A DNA stretch of 64,000 nucleotides from Lenzites betulinus. Taxonomy: Eukaryota > Basidiomycota > Agaricomycetes > Polyporales > Polyporaceae. The position numbers and the translations under genes were made by a program. This document shows, piece by piece, positions 30,031 to 39,350 of this stretch. Location: positions 744,001 to 808,000 of the forward strand of contig JABYQU010000010.1 of assembly GCA_022264855.1 (NCBI GenBank). Direction: 5' to 3'. The notes below the pieces were generated by a model that saw only the letters and a list, made by a program, of their open reading frames with translations, made no database searches and was not told where the DNA came from. Position 1 is the first letter of the stretch, and the number at the start of each line of letters is the position of its first letter.

Positions 30031-31263
30031 ATGTGGTACAAGACAGGACAGACAGGACAGACAGGAGGGGACAGGACACTGGACGGGACAAGACAGGACG
30101 CAGGGACTGCTAGCCACAGTGACAAGGGACAGGGCGCCTAGGAGGGACGGGGGACCGGAAGACGGGAAGGAGTTCCTGGAGGCTGGAGAGGGCAGGGGAG
30201 GAGAGGGCAGGGGAGCAAGGGGAGGGATGGGGAGGCCGTGCCCGAGCTGCGCCTGTCCCGGTGTTTGAGGGCTTCGGCGCGTGCGCCGTACTGTAGCCCG
30301 TTTCAAGTTTCACCTCCACACGAAGAAAGACCCTTACCTTATCTTCGTCCCCTCCTCTTTTTCTTTCTTGTTTCAAGTCGTCGAGTCGTTTTCAAACGCA
30401 CACGCACACAAGGCAAAGAAAGACGATGCAAAAAACAAACGGGCGATTTATCGCTAGCCCGCGAATACGGCTACTTCCTATAGACTACATTACACTGGAT
30501 TCACGGATGCGATGCTGGGAGACGGGACCGGGCGACGACGACGAGTATGGCGGGGCGGGAGAATATGCAGCAAGCAGCAGCGGACGGACGCGGAGAGAGA
30601 GACCTGTAGTACGACAGAGAGACGGAAATGGGAATAAATAGATACTTAGTGGCAAGCGCGGGTCCGGGCGCGGGGGAAGGAGCGGACGGGCGCCGGGCGC
30701 ACCGATGGGGAGCAGACGGGGTGATGGCGGGAGGTGAAGGGAGTGAGGGGAGTGAGGGGGGCGCTGGGACGGGCGCCAGGGGAGGAGGGAGAGGAGGGGC
30801 GGGCAGGCGAGCACGGAGACGACCGAGAGCGGGGACCAATAAGTAAAGACAAATAGCGCCAAGAAGAGACGGGCGAGGGCATGCGTGCTTCCGTGCGTGC
30901 GTGCGGGTGATACAGAGTGTGTTGAGCGTTGTTTGGGAGGGGGGGGGGGGATGGGGTGTGCGCGGGGCCGAAGTGTACACAGACGAGAGCGGTGCCATTT
31001 TGCGTGCGGGCGTCGTCGCCGGGAGTGGTATGAGGGGGCGAGTGGTATCTGGGTGGGAGCGGGAGCGGGAGATGTTGTGTGGTGGGGGTGAAGAGGGGGA
31101 GGAGGTGAGAGGGGAGGGGGATCATCGGACTATAAACAGGCGGCGCGCCCGCTGCGAACACACGACCGCGCGCAAATGCTAATGCGAAGGAGGTATCAAG
31201 GGCGGACAGCAGCGGAGAGTCTATGCGAGAACGAATTCAAGGGGGGGGCGGGGGAGGGGAGAC
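30031..31263. other. Purine-rich (plus strand) G-run region 3' of the GATA gene
   Basis: The plus strand is dominated by G and A: an ACAGG/GACAG pentamer cluster at 30041-30100, repeated GGGGAGGG tracts at 30185-30235, an uninterrupted run of 12 G at 30939-30950 and further GGGGAG tracts to 31140. Since the GATA gene is read from the minus strand and ends at 31264, this is its downstream region or 3' UTR and would be C/U-rich in that transcript. No gene seen. G-quadruplex formation is plausible on the plus strand. Confidence 0.55.
30041..30100. repeat. ACAGG-type degenerate tandem repeat
   Basis: Pentameric units ACAGG, GACAG and GGACA repeat through about 60 bases with minor changes. A similar but weaker AAGAGGGAC motif cluster is at 35190-35245. 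Confidence 0.6.
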
Positions 31264-32986
31264 TCATGCGGCGATCGGCGTGCTCGCCGGACGGGGCGAC
31301 GCCTTCGCCTCCTTCGGCGGCGCGATATCCGACAGCGGCACGCTCTGCCACCCCGTCACCTCCGGGATCCCGCCCGCGCCCCCAAGCGAGCTGCGGCGCG
31401 CGAAGTAGTCCGCCTGCTGCGCGTGCTGGAGCGCGGGCGAGCCCGCGGGGTAGTACGGCACGGGCAGCGTCGCGGCCTTGCGCGGCGCGCCGCCGGCGCC
31501 GAGGGACGCGATGTCCGAGAGCGGCGCGTTGGGCAGGCGGATCCCGCCCTCGAGCGGGGGCGACTGCGAGTGCGGGTCGCGCGGGATGGGGAAGGTGGAC
31601 GCGGCGGGGGAGCTGAATGACGATGGGGGGTTCGAGCCGGACGAGTACACCGATACTGCACGGAGGGGGAGGGCGGTCAGTATGTGTTGGGAGGAGCGAT
31701 GGGCGGGGGCGCGGGGGACTCACCAGACTCGTCCCAGTCGCTGCTGGCGGAGTGGACGGAGGAGGCGGAGGAGGAGACGGAGGCGCGGCGGGGCATGACG
31801 CCGTCGGGCTCGCCCGGCTCCTTTTTGATCATCTGCGGGGGGAGCTTGCCCGCCTTGGGCGAGCCGGCGGCCTTCGGCTGCTTGCGCGTCTTGCTGCCCG
31901 CGCGGAGCTCGTCGAAGCGGAGCGGGCGCGGGCGGAGGTGCGTGCGCTCGTACAGGCCGCACTTGTTGCACACGATCTTGCCCGGGTTGAGCGTCGAGCG
32001 GCGCCAGCTGGGCGGCTCGGTCGTGTGGCAGTTGAAGCAGCGCCGGCGCAGGTACTGCGTCTCCTTGCTCGCGGCGTCGTCCGTGTGCTGCACCATGAGC
32101 CCCGCGTGCGGCGAGAGGCAGGGGAGGGGCGGCATGCCCGCGCTCGGCGGGCGGCTCCACGCGCTCTGCGAGGGCACGATGACCGCGCCGCCGTCCTCGG
32201 CCTTGATGCCGTCGAGGTGCGGGTGGTGGTGGAAGTCGTGGTAGGGCGGGTGCGGGGAGCCGTTCATGGGCACGGAGTGCGCGAAGGGCTCGTCCATGGC
32301 GGGGTGGCGCATGGGCTCGCACATGGGGAGGTGCGGGGAGCCGTCGATGGAGAGCGGCTCGGAGTACATGGTGCTGGGGCGCGAGCCGAAGGGGCTCGGG
32401 GAGTCGTGGTCGGCGGGGAGGAAGGGGACGGGTAGGGCATGGGCTCGCCGCGGTCGTGGCGGACGTAGGGGAAGGTCGCGCGGCGGGTCATGGCGATGTC
32501 GTGGGGGTGGCGCATGGAGTGGTGGAGGTGCTGGCCGCCGCCGTTGGACTGGGACCAGTTGGCGCCGTGGAAGCCGGGCTCGGCGGACTGCTGCTGCTGC
32601 TGCTGCTGGTGTTGCTGCTGCTGGTGGCGGTGGTCGAGGTAGAGCGACTGCTGCTGCTGCTGCTGGGAGTGGTCGGGGATGTCGTGGTCGTAGAGCTCCT
32701 CGAGCAGCGACCCGCGCGAGCCCGGCGGCGTGGGGAAGGCGGCGGAGTAGGGGGCGGACCAGAGGGGGGCGGGGTCGAGGGCGGGGTGGTGGTGGTGGTG
32801 GTCGGTGACGAGGACGGCGCCCTCGTCGGGGTGGTGGTCGAAGAGGTGGCGGGAGAGGTGGAGGTCGAGGGCGGGCTGCTTGTAGGGGGCGGAGTAGGGG
32901 TGCATGTCGCGCTCTGCGGGGGAGGGGGTGCGGGGGGTGGAGGCGTCGGAGTAGGATGTGTAGTCGCTGAACGCGAAGGAGTCCAT
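31264..32986 (-). CDS. GATA-type zinc-finger transcription factor (apparent frameshift)
   Basis: DNA-binding regulator. Start MDSFAFSDYTSYSDASTP at 32986. The N-terminal half has His-rich and Gln-rich runs (poly-Gln around 32584-32665) typical of activation regions. The single finger lies at 31959-32039: C-F-N-C, 19 residues containing TTEPPSWRRS, then C-N-K-C, followed by the basic GLYERTHLRPRPLRFDELR. It is preceded by ETQYLRRR. After SSDWDES a GTGAGT intron leads to a last exon (about 31660 to 31264) rich in Ser and Pro with two copies of PLSDIA. Between 32415 and 32445 the frame changes: the real-looking sequence ends RHDRGEPMPYP in one frame and resumes LPADHDSPSPFGSRPSTMYS in another, with no credible intron. 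This is either a sequence error or a true mutation. The function of this subgroup is not certain. Confidence 0.85.
32584..32667. repeat. Glutamine-codon (CAG/CTG) repeats inside the GATA factor
   Basis: Two blocks of CTG/TTG triplets on the plus strand (32584-32624 and 32649-32667) encode runs of 6-8 Gln mixed with His on the minus strand. Such runs are length-variable in fungal regulators. Confidence 0.75.
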
Positions 32987-35691
32987 GGGGTCAGTTAGGG
33001 CTGGCGGAAGAAGGACGCGGAGCCAGTAGAGCGAGGGGGGCTGCGTCCGCCGTCCCAGGCCCCGCGTTCTTATGGCCCATACACGCCCCGTCCTTTTCCG
33101 GCTCATCCCACTCCCGGGGTCTCGCCTCATCCTGTGCTCCCCCCGCTTCTTTCCCACTCCCTGCCCGACACAGTGGGCGCGGGTCCTGCCCCGTGCACCG
33201 CGCGCAATACTCTGCGTCGCGCACCTCGCCACCCCCTCACACCCGCCCCCCTCACACCCCCCGCGCCGCCCACCCAGCGCCCGCCCTCCCGCACCGCCCG
33301 CCCGCGTGCGGGCGCCTACGGGCACGCCGGAGGAGGCTCTGTTCTTCCGATCGCAAACGCCCACTGCCATAGCGGGGAGGTCCACGGCCCCCTCCGCTCG
33401 CAGCCGAACTGAGCAGTCCCCTCATCTCCCCCTGCGATCTCGCCCTCCCAGCCGAAGATCCTCTCCCCTCCCTCGGCCCTTCCCGCCTCCACCTATCGCA
33501 CGCGCCCTCCGCATAGCGACGCCCTGCCCCCTCGCGCCCTCCACATACCCCTCTGCCAGCCATGCCATTATCTCCGCTCAGCCCGTGCACGGACGCGCTC
33601 GCCGTGCACAACGTCCTCGAGCTTGCCCCGCGCGTCCCCGCCAACGTCATCCCGCTCTCCATCATCTTTGTGCGTGCTTCTGCGTTTGCACCCGGCTGTG
33701 CGTGCACACACGAAGCCAGCGCCCGGTGCGCACCCACCTCGCAAATGCGCGATTCCAGCCTGCTGTCACGCCCGTGCGTCGCCGGCCACCCTCGACAGCG
33801 CGCGACGTGTTGCGCGCACGCGTAAACCCAATCCCCAATTCACATCCCAATCCGTGTCCAAAAGTAAAAGCAAATCCAAATCCGAGCGCGAACGCAGACG
33901 CAGCCCTGATAGGCTTCGCATTAATGGCATGGCACGCAGGCGCAGCGGCCGCGGACAGCTACATACAGTGCCCCCGCCCCCCCGCGCGCCCCCCCCCGAA
34001 CCTAGCTAAATGACCTTTGACAGCGGCTGCAGCGCCCGATACCTAGCCGCGTGCTCCGCGCCCCCAGGTGCATCATCGACCTCAGTTTACAGTAAGCCGC
34101 CGCCGCACGTGCGCGTGGGCCATACGCTACGCCCCAGCCTTAGACGGCGCGAAGGCTCTTAGGCTGCCCGCAATCGCGAGCGACGCGACGCGAGAGATCC
34201 AGAGGGTGCGATGCGATACGGCACGACGCAGAGTACGCTGTCTCAGGCTGAGCGCGATACCGCCGATCCCAGTGACCAGTTCCAGGTCCAGGTCCGTCTC
34301 CATGGCCAGCTGTTCCCAGTTCCCAATCGAATCCCGCTCCACGTCTGCGTACGTCCCGTGGAACGACCGACTCTACCAACTCTACCAACCGGCGGGCACT
34401 AGTCTCGCGCCCCGCGCCGTCTGCCCGTCTGCCCGCCGCAGGACCCCTGCGCCCCCGCCCCCCATCCGTCTCCCCCCCTCGCGCCCCTCCCTCCCCGCGC
34501 CGTCTTATCCACCAACTCCGCCCCGTCGTCCGTCCCGTCCCCCCGAGCCCGAACGCAAGTCCGAGCGGCACGCGTGTCTCAGACTCGCACCCGCCGCCCC
34601 AGAACTCGCCGCGGTCTCAGATCGCGCGCTCCGACTCCACTCCACTCGTCCCTTCTTGCCCTCGCGCGTGCCCCTTGCCCGAGAGTGCTCGGAGTCGGAC
34701 TTGCAGGCGCGAGTGGGCTGGGGGTGGGAATGGCCGGGGCCGGCGGCGGATAGGTGTTGGAGGATCATACCACGGATTGAGGAGTGCTGCACCACGACAC
34801 CGGACGGATGTGCTGCTGGCTGCACTGCACTGCAATCACAGCGATACCAGCCCAACTACCGCACCAGTCCGCCAGAGCGCGATAAGTAGCGACTCCAGGG
34901 CGGGCCGCACGGCGCACGCTGCATCGCGCATCGGGCACCAGGGACGCACGGCGCGGCGGACGCGCTAGGCCGCGTTCGGCGGGGCAGCGCGGGGCGCGTG
35001 GTATACACTAGCTCAGCTGGCTCACGTTGGTCACCGTGCTCGAGCAGTGCAACCTGAGGGGGTGTTTGGTATACGCAGGTTACCGTACGGGAGATCGCGA
35101 CTCGAGATGGGGACTCGGCGGGGCGCGCGAACCTTGCCCAGAATCGAGATGGGCATCGGCACCAGCAGGGGCGCGAGGGCAAGAAGGGGCAAGACTGGGC
35201 AAGAGGAGGGGCGCGAGGGACAAGAGGGACAAGAGGAGCGGACAGGTGCAGGGGGTGCACGCGCCATGTGGGGCGGAGCGGTGCGTGCGCATCGCGCATC
35301 TTGCATTATGATTATCGGGCGTGTTGTGGTCTCGAGTGGGACCGCCGGTTAATAGATGTGCATGCGTGCTGCACTGGGCACCAGTGGGCACCGAGCTGAG
35401 GCCTGAGAGCGTGCACGGTACGCTGCATGGCGATCGGGAGGTGAACGGGAGGTGAACGTGCGCACGCGGGGGACTGGAGGGTCACGGTCATGCGACGGTA
35501 CTGAGTATGATGGCGCGAGCGTGCGCGACTGGCGAATCGATACAACGGCGCGCGGACGCAAAGTCGCAGCGCGAGCAAGTATACTGTACAACACCCCAAC
35601 CCAACCCAACATACCCAACCCAGCCCAACATATCCGCACCAACCCACACCCGCACCCAACCAATCCCAACCCTCGCGACCCAGCCCTCCCC
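32987..35691. other. Gene-poor region upstream of the GATA gene
   Basis: About 2.7 kb from the GATA start codon to the end of the ING gene. The first part (33050-33560) and 34430-34560 are strongly C/T-rich on the plus strand, so purine-rich on the GATA coding strand, the reverse of the skew downstream of that gene. Long frames on the plus strand (for example 33072-34013) are Pro/Arg/Ala-rich and carry no domain, so I reject them. It should contain the GATA promoter. A CCCAACC-type repeat lies at 35588-35675. Confidence 0.45.
35588..35675. repeat. CCAACC-type degenerate repeat next to the ING 3' end
   Basis: Units CCCAACC, ACCCAAC and CACCCAACC alternate through about 90 bases, just beyond the ING stop codon, so lying in its 3' UTR or terminator region. 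Confidence 0.6.
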
Positions 35692-37992
35692 CTACTGCTT
35701 CTTGCGCCCCTTCCGCCCGCCCGTCGCCGCAGACGTCGTCGCGGCCGGCGCAGCCGTCAGCACGCCCGCGATCCCCAGCTTCACCGAGCACTCCTCGCAG
35801 TACCAGTTCTCCGGCAGCGGCGGCTTCAGGTTCACGCACGAGAGGTGGAACTGCCGGCGCGCGCGCGGGGTGCGCGCATGTACCAGTCAGCATCGTCGTC
35901 GTCGGGCTCAGGGTCGGCGCGTGCACTCCGAGTATCATCGTGTGCACCGTGCACCGTGCGCCGTGCATTGAATATGCACCGTGCAAGGGCATTGAGTGTG
36001 CACCGTGCTGCGCGGAGCACGCACCGTAAACCGTGAAACGCAGCAGCGCGGGACCCGCGGCGCGGGGACTTGCATGGTCCCCGCAGCACCGCCGCGCAGG
36101 GCCGCCTGCGCGCGCACTCTGACTGTCTTTGGCAATGGGTGCGCGCGCGTCCGGCGTCTCTGCGTCTGTGCCTCTGAATGCGTATGTATATGCGTAGGTG
36201 CGCGCGCGGGTCCGGCGCCTCTGCGCAAACGGGGATAGGAGGCAGGCGATCACTCACCCATTGGTACCGGCATCCGTCGTTGTCGCACGCGATCATCTGT
36301 GTGCGGGGTTCACCGCGGGCGAGCGCGCGAGGGGGAGAGGGGTCCAGTAGCGCGCGGCGCAGGGCGGGAGGGAGGGGGGAATGAAAAGGAGGCCGGTCAG
36401 CGCCCCGCTCGGACGACGCCCCGCGCGCCGCGCCGCACCGCCGCCGCGCAAATGAAAATGACACTGCGGCGGCGGCGCCCGCGTCCGTGTGCGGAGCGCG
36501 CGGCGGCAGGGCAGCACACGCAGGGGAGGGGAGGGGGGAGGGGAATGGGGGGACGCACCTCGCCATAGGACAGCTTCTGGCAGTAGCAATACAGCTCCTG
36601 GTCCTCCGCGTCCGCGCCGTCCTCCGCGGCCTCCTCCATCTCCTCGTCGCCCTCGCCGTCGTCCTCGTCGAGCCCCGCCGACGCGCGGTGCGCGCGCCGG
36701 GAGCGCATTGGGGAGTGGCGCGGGTGCGCGCCGCGCGCGAGGCCCGACTTGTGGTGGTGCTGCTGGTGCGGGGGCGCGGGGCCCGTGCCCGCCGCGGTGC
36801 CGCCCCCGCCGCCGGCGCCCCCGGCGCTCGCGCTGTACGCCGCGGCGCCGCCCGTGCTGCTGACGGGCACGGGGCTGGGCAGCTTGATGCTCCCGGCGGA
36901 CGCCGCCGTCGCGGGCCCGCGGCGCTGTTCTGTTGTGCGCGGAAAGAGGTTAGCGCAGGGGTTGCGTTGGTGTTGTTGTTGTTGTTGGGAGGGTAACGGC
37001 ATCGGGGCGCCCGCCCGGAGGCAAACAAACAAGGGCGCGCCGGCGGAAATGCGCGCGGTGTGTGTGTGCATGGCAACACTGCACAAGGAACTGCCCATAC
37101 ACGCACACAACGCGGGCAGAGTACAACGCGCATGTGGCCATGGGCGCAAATGGGCCCTCGAGACATACACACGGTGGCGCGAGCGTGGGGGAGACTCACT
37201 CTTCTGCGGGGGTGGTCCGCCGGTGGATATCGAGGCAGAGGGCGCCTCGATCACGGCAGCCGCGGTGCGGAGGTTGGCCTGGATCGACTGCACGGTGCTG
37301 TCCACGGAGCCCAGGAAGTGCTGCGTCGCAGGGAGGCCCGGATCGTCGCCCTGCAGCTTCAGGATGCGCCGGACGTCGTGGTCGAGGCGGGCGAGCGCGC
37401 GCTCGAGCGTGCGCACGAGCCGCTCGGAGAGCACGACCTTCTCCGCCGCGAGCGCGTCGACCCGCGCGTACAGCGCGCGCACCGTGTCTGGGATCGCCGC
37501 GTCCTTGCCAGGCAGCGCCTGCCCGGCGTTCTTGCTCGAGTGGCGGAAGTACTTCTGCGTCTCCTTGCGGATCTCGTCCGTGAGCTCTGTCCGTGAAACC
37601 GGAGGGGAGTGGTAAGCAGTCGGTGCGTTGCTGGGAGGAGCAGCAGCAGCAGCAGAGGCGGCCGGTGTTCATTATACTTGCCTTGGGTCTTGCTGTCGCG
37701 TTCTTTGATTTCGGCTAGGATGTGCTGCGTTTCGTTCGGAAGGTTTTCGAGGCCTGGGGACGAGCGTCAGTACCTCCGGGCTCGGGGATGGCTACGCGAA
37801 CCAGGAGAGGCAGTGGTAGCACGGGCGGGGGGTAACGGTCGATTGGGATCACGAAGGGACATGGGCGCGGGCGGCCGAACCGCGAGGGCAGGCAGGGGCA
37901 GGCGTTACGGGGCGAGATTGAGCGGAGGGAGATCACGCACTAGATAGGTATTCCGTGGCGATGTTCGCGGCCTCCTCCAGGTTCGCGTTCAT
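35692..37992 (-). CDS. ING-family PHD-finger protein
   Basis: Subunit of histone acetyltransferase or deacetylase complexes; the PHD finger reads H3K4 methylation. Exons in order on the minus strand: MNANLEEAANIATEYLS; LENLPNETQHILAEIKERD; ELTDEIRKETQKYFRHSSKN with RALYARVDALAAEKVVLSER (N-terminal ING helical domain); a Gly/Ala/Pro and acidic linker; then the PHD, ELYCYCQKLSYGE, MIACDNDGCRYQW, FHLSCVNLKPPLPENWYCEE and a basic C-terminus ending GRKGRKKQ. All PHD zinc ligands (C4-H-C3) are present and the YGEMIACDND methyl-lysine pocket is intact. The intron 37681-37587 begins with GC, not GT (AAG|GCAAGT), and joins CAA-GAG in phase. Introns are long for this window (the PHD is split by about 410 bases). 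Yng1/Yng2/Pho23-like subtype not resolved. Confidence 0.92.
35915..36030. repeat. GCACCGTG-type repeat inside an ING intron
   Basis: The octamer-like word GCACCGTG or close variants (GCGCCGTG, GCACCGTA, AACCGTG) occurs about seven times within about 110 bases in the intron that splits the PHD finger. Related words occur in inverse form (CACGGTGC) near 28970 and 40735. Confidence 0.5.
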
Positions 37993-38971
37993 GATGGAGC
38001 GTGGAGGGTGAGCGGGTGGCTGAAGAAGTACGGTGCTGCTAAACTGCAAACTGCGGAAGAAATTGAGTGATTTGTGCTTCGGGGAGCGCGAGCGCAGAGT
38101 GGCGGCGGAAGACCGCGTCGATGTCCGCGATAGCAGAGCAAAGTCGGCGAGAGAGGACGCCGGACGAGTGAGCTCCTGCAGTGCCCGAGGATCGAGGGCG
38201 GCGATCGGTGGATGATGGTGAGAAGAGAGTTGCTGAGGCGCCCGCGCGCGCACGCTGCGCTCCCCGTGCCGACCGGAACGCGACCAGTCACGCGTGACTG
38301 ACGCGTACTCAACGCGCTGACGCGAGTGGCGGCGGTCGTGGGAAGGACGGAATCGGAGTGCGATCGCGTGGGTCCCACCAGACGAATCGGGCGGGGGCGC
38401 GCAGGGGCGCGCCGTGTGCACCCGGCGCTTACACTGGCGCACGGCGCACGAGGGTCGCACAGACGCCGGCCCGCCGTTCGCGAGCTGCGGCGTCGGCCTG
38501 CTCTCAACTCCTCCTCCGTCCCCCACCTGCACGCTTTCAGCCTCCGGGTTCCGCAGGCCGTCCAAGTGCGCACGTCAGCCGTGGCATGCGCTGTCTGCCC
38601 AATGCTGTCCCCCCATCTGACTCCGTCCAGCGCGCACTACCTTGTGCTGACACCCATGCAGCTTGTTTACTCACCAGCCGGCAATCCACGCCCTCAATCC
38701 GGCCTCCGCCCGCATACCGCAACGCGCAAGCCTTCCTGGCTCGTACGGCGTTCCTAATCCCTGATAAATTCACGCCTTGCCCTTTTCGTCTGCCGCGAGC
38801 GTTCTGCAATGACTCAAGCATGTCGTAAAACGCTCCGTGCCTTCCCCTGCCCGCCCAACCCTGCGCGACCCCGGCTGCGCACCCCGAGCGCGAGTCCTGC
38901 AGACTTCGTCCAGCTGACGTGAACCAGCCTGCGTGTCCGCGGCTGGCCCCGCCGCGTTTCCCTCGACCTCG

Positions 38972-39350
38972 ATGGCAGCCAGAAGAGACGAGGACGAGAA
39001 GAAACACACCGGTATGTCGGGTTGTGCGCAGGATACACCGAAGCTGACCCGCGCGCCTTATTTGCACCTCAAACACCACCAGGCCCAGGGGCAGGGAACT
39101 TGCCGTGCGCGACGCTCGTCCCATGCTTCTTTCCCCAGGCTGCCCTTCGCAGGACGAGACGGGGGCGAGCTCGTCCGCCGATATCGCGCTCGCGCGTGGG
39201 GCATCGCTGCCGGTTCCTTGCGACCAGCCCCTCCAGAAGGCGCACCTAAACTGCTATGCTATCAGAACGGGCGGGCGTTCTGCGGTGCGCTCGGGGGAGG
39301 AGGCTTCTGGGATGCAGGCTAGGTTCGCGGGTAGCAGGCGGGCAGGCTAG
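38972..39350 (+). CDS. Possible small two-exon gene, unknown protein
   Basis: MAARRDEDEKKHT is followed by a strong donor (CACCG|GTATGT), a CTGAC motif and an acceptor TTTCCCCAG; splicing 39011 to about 39137 continues in phase as CPSQDETGASSSADIALARG and then HLNCYAIRTGGRSAVRSG to a stop at 39350. A nearer acceptor (CACCAG) would give an Arg-rich alternative. The protein would be about 85 residues, has no domain I recognise, and could be a chance frame in GC-rich DNA. Confidence 0.18.

Noticed and set aside
31617..32435. Long plus-strand open frame (272 codons) opposite the GATA gene
   Set aside because: It is antisense to the zinc finger, is almost only Gly/Arg/Ala/Val, and arises from the GC-rich third positions of the real gene.
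32456..32998. Plus-strand Val/Gly-rich frame of 180 codons
   Set aside because: Antisense shadow of the GATA N-terminal half, driven by the Gln and His codon repeats.
33072..34013. Plus-strand frame of 313 codons upstream of the GATA gene
   Set aside because: Dominated by Pro, Arg, Ala and Ser from C-rich DNA, no recognisable domain or intron pattern.
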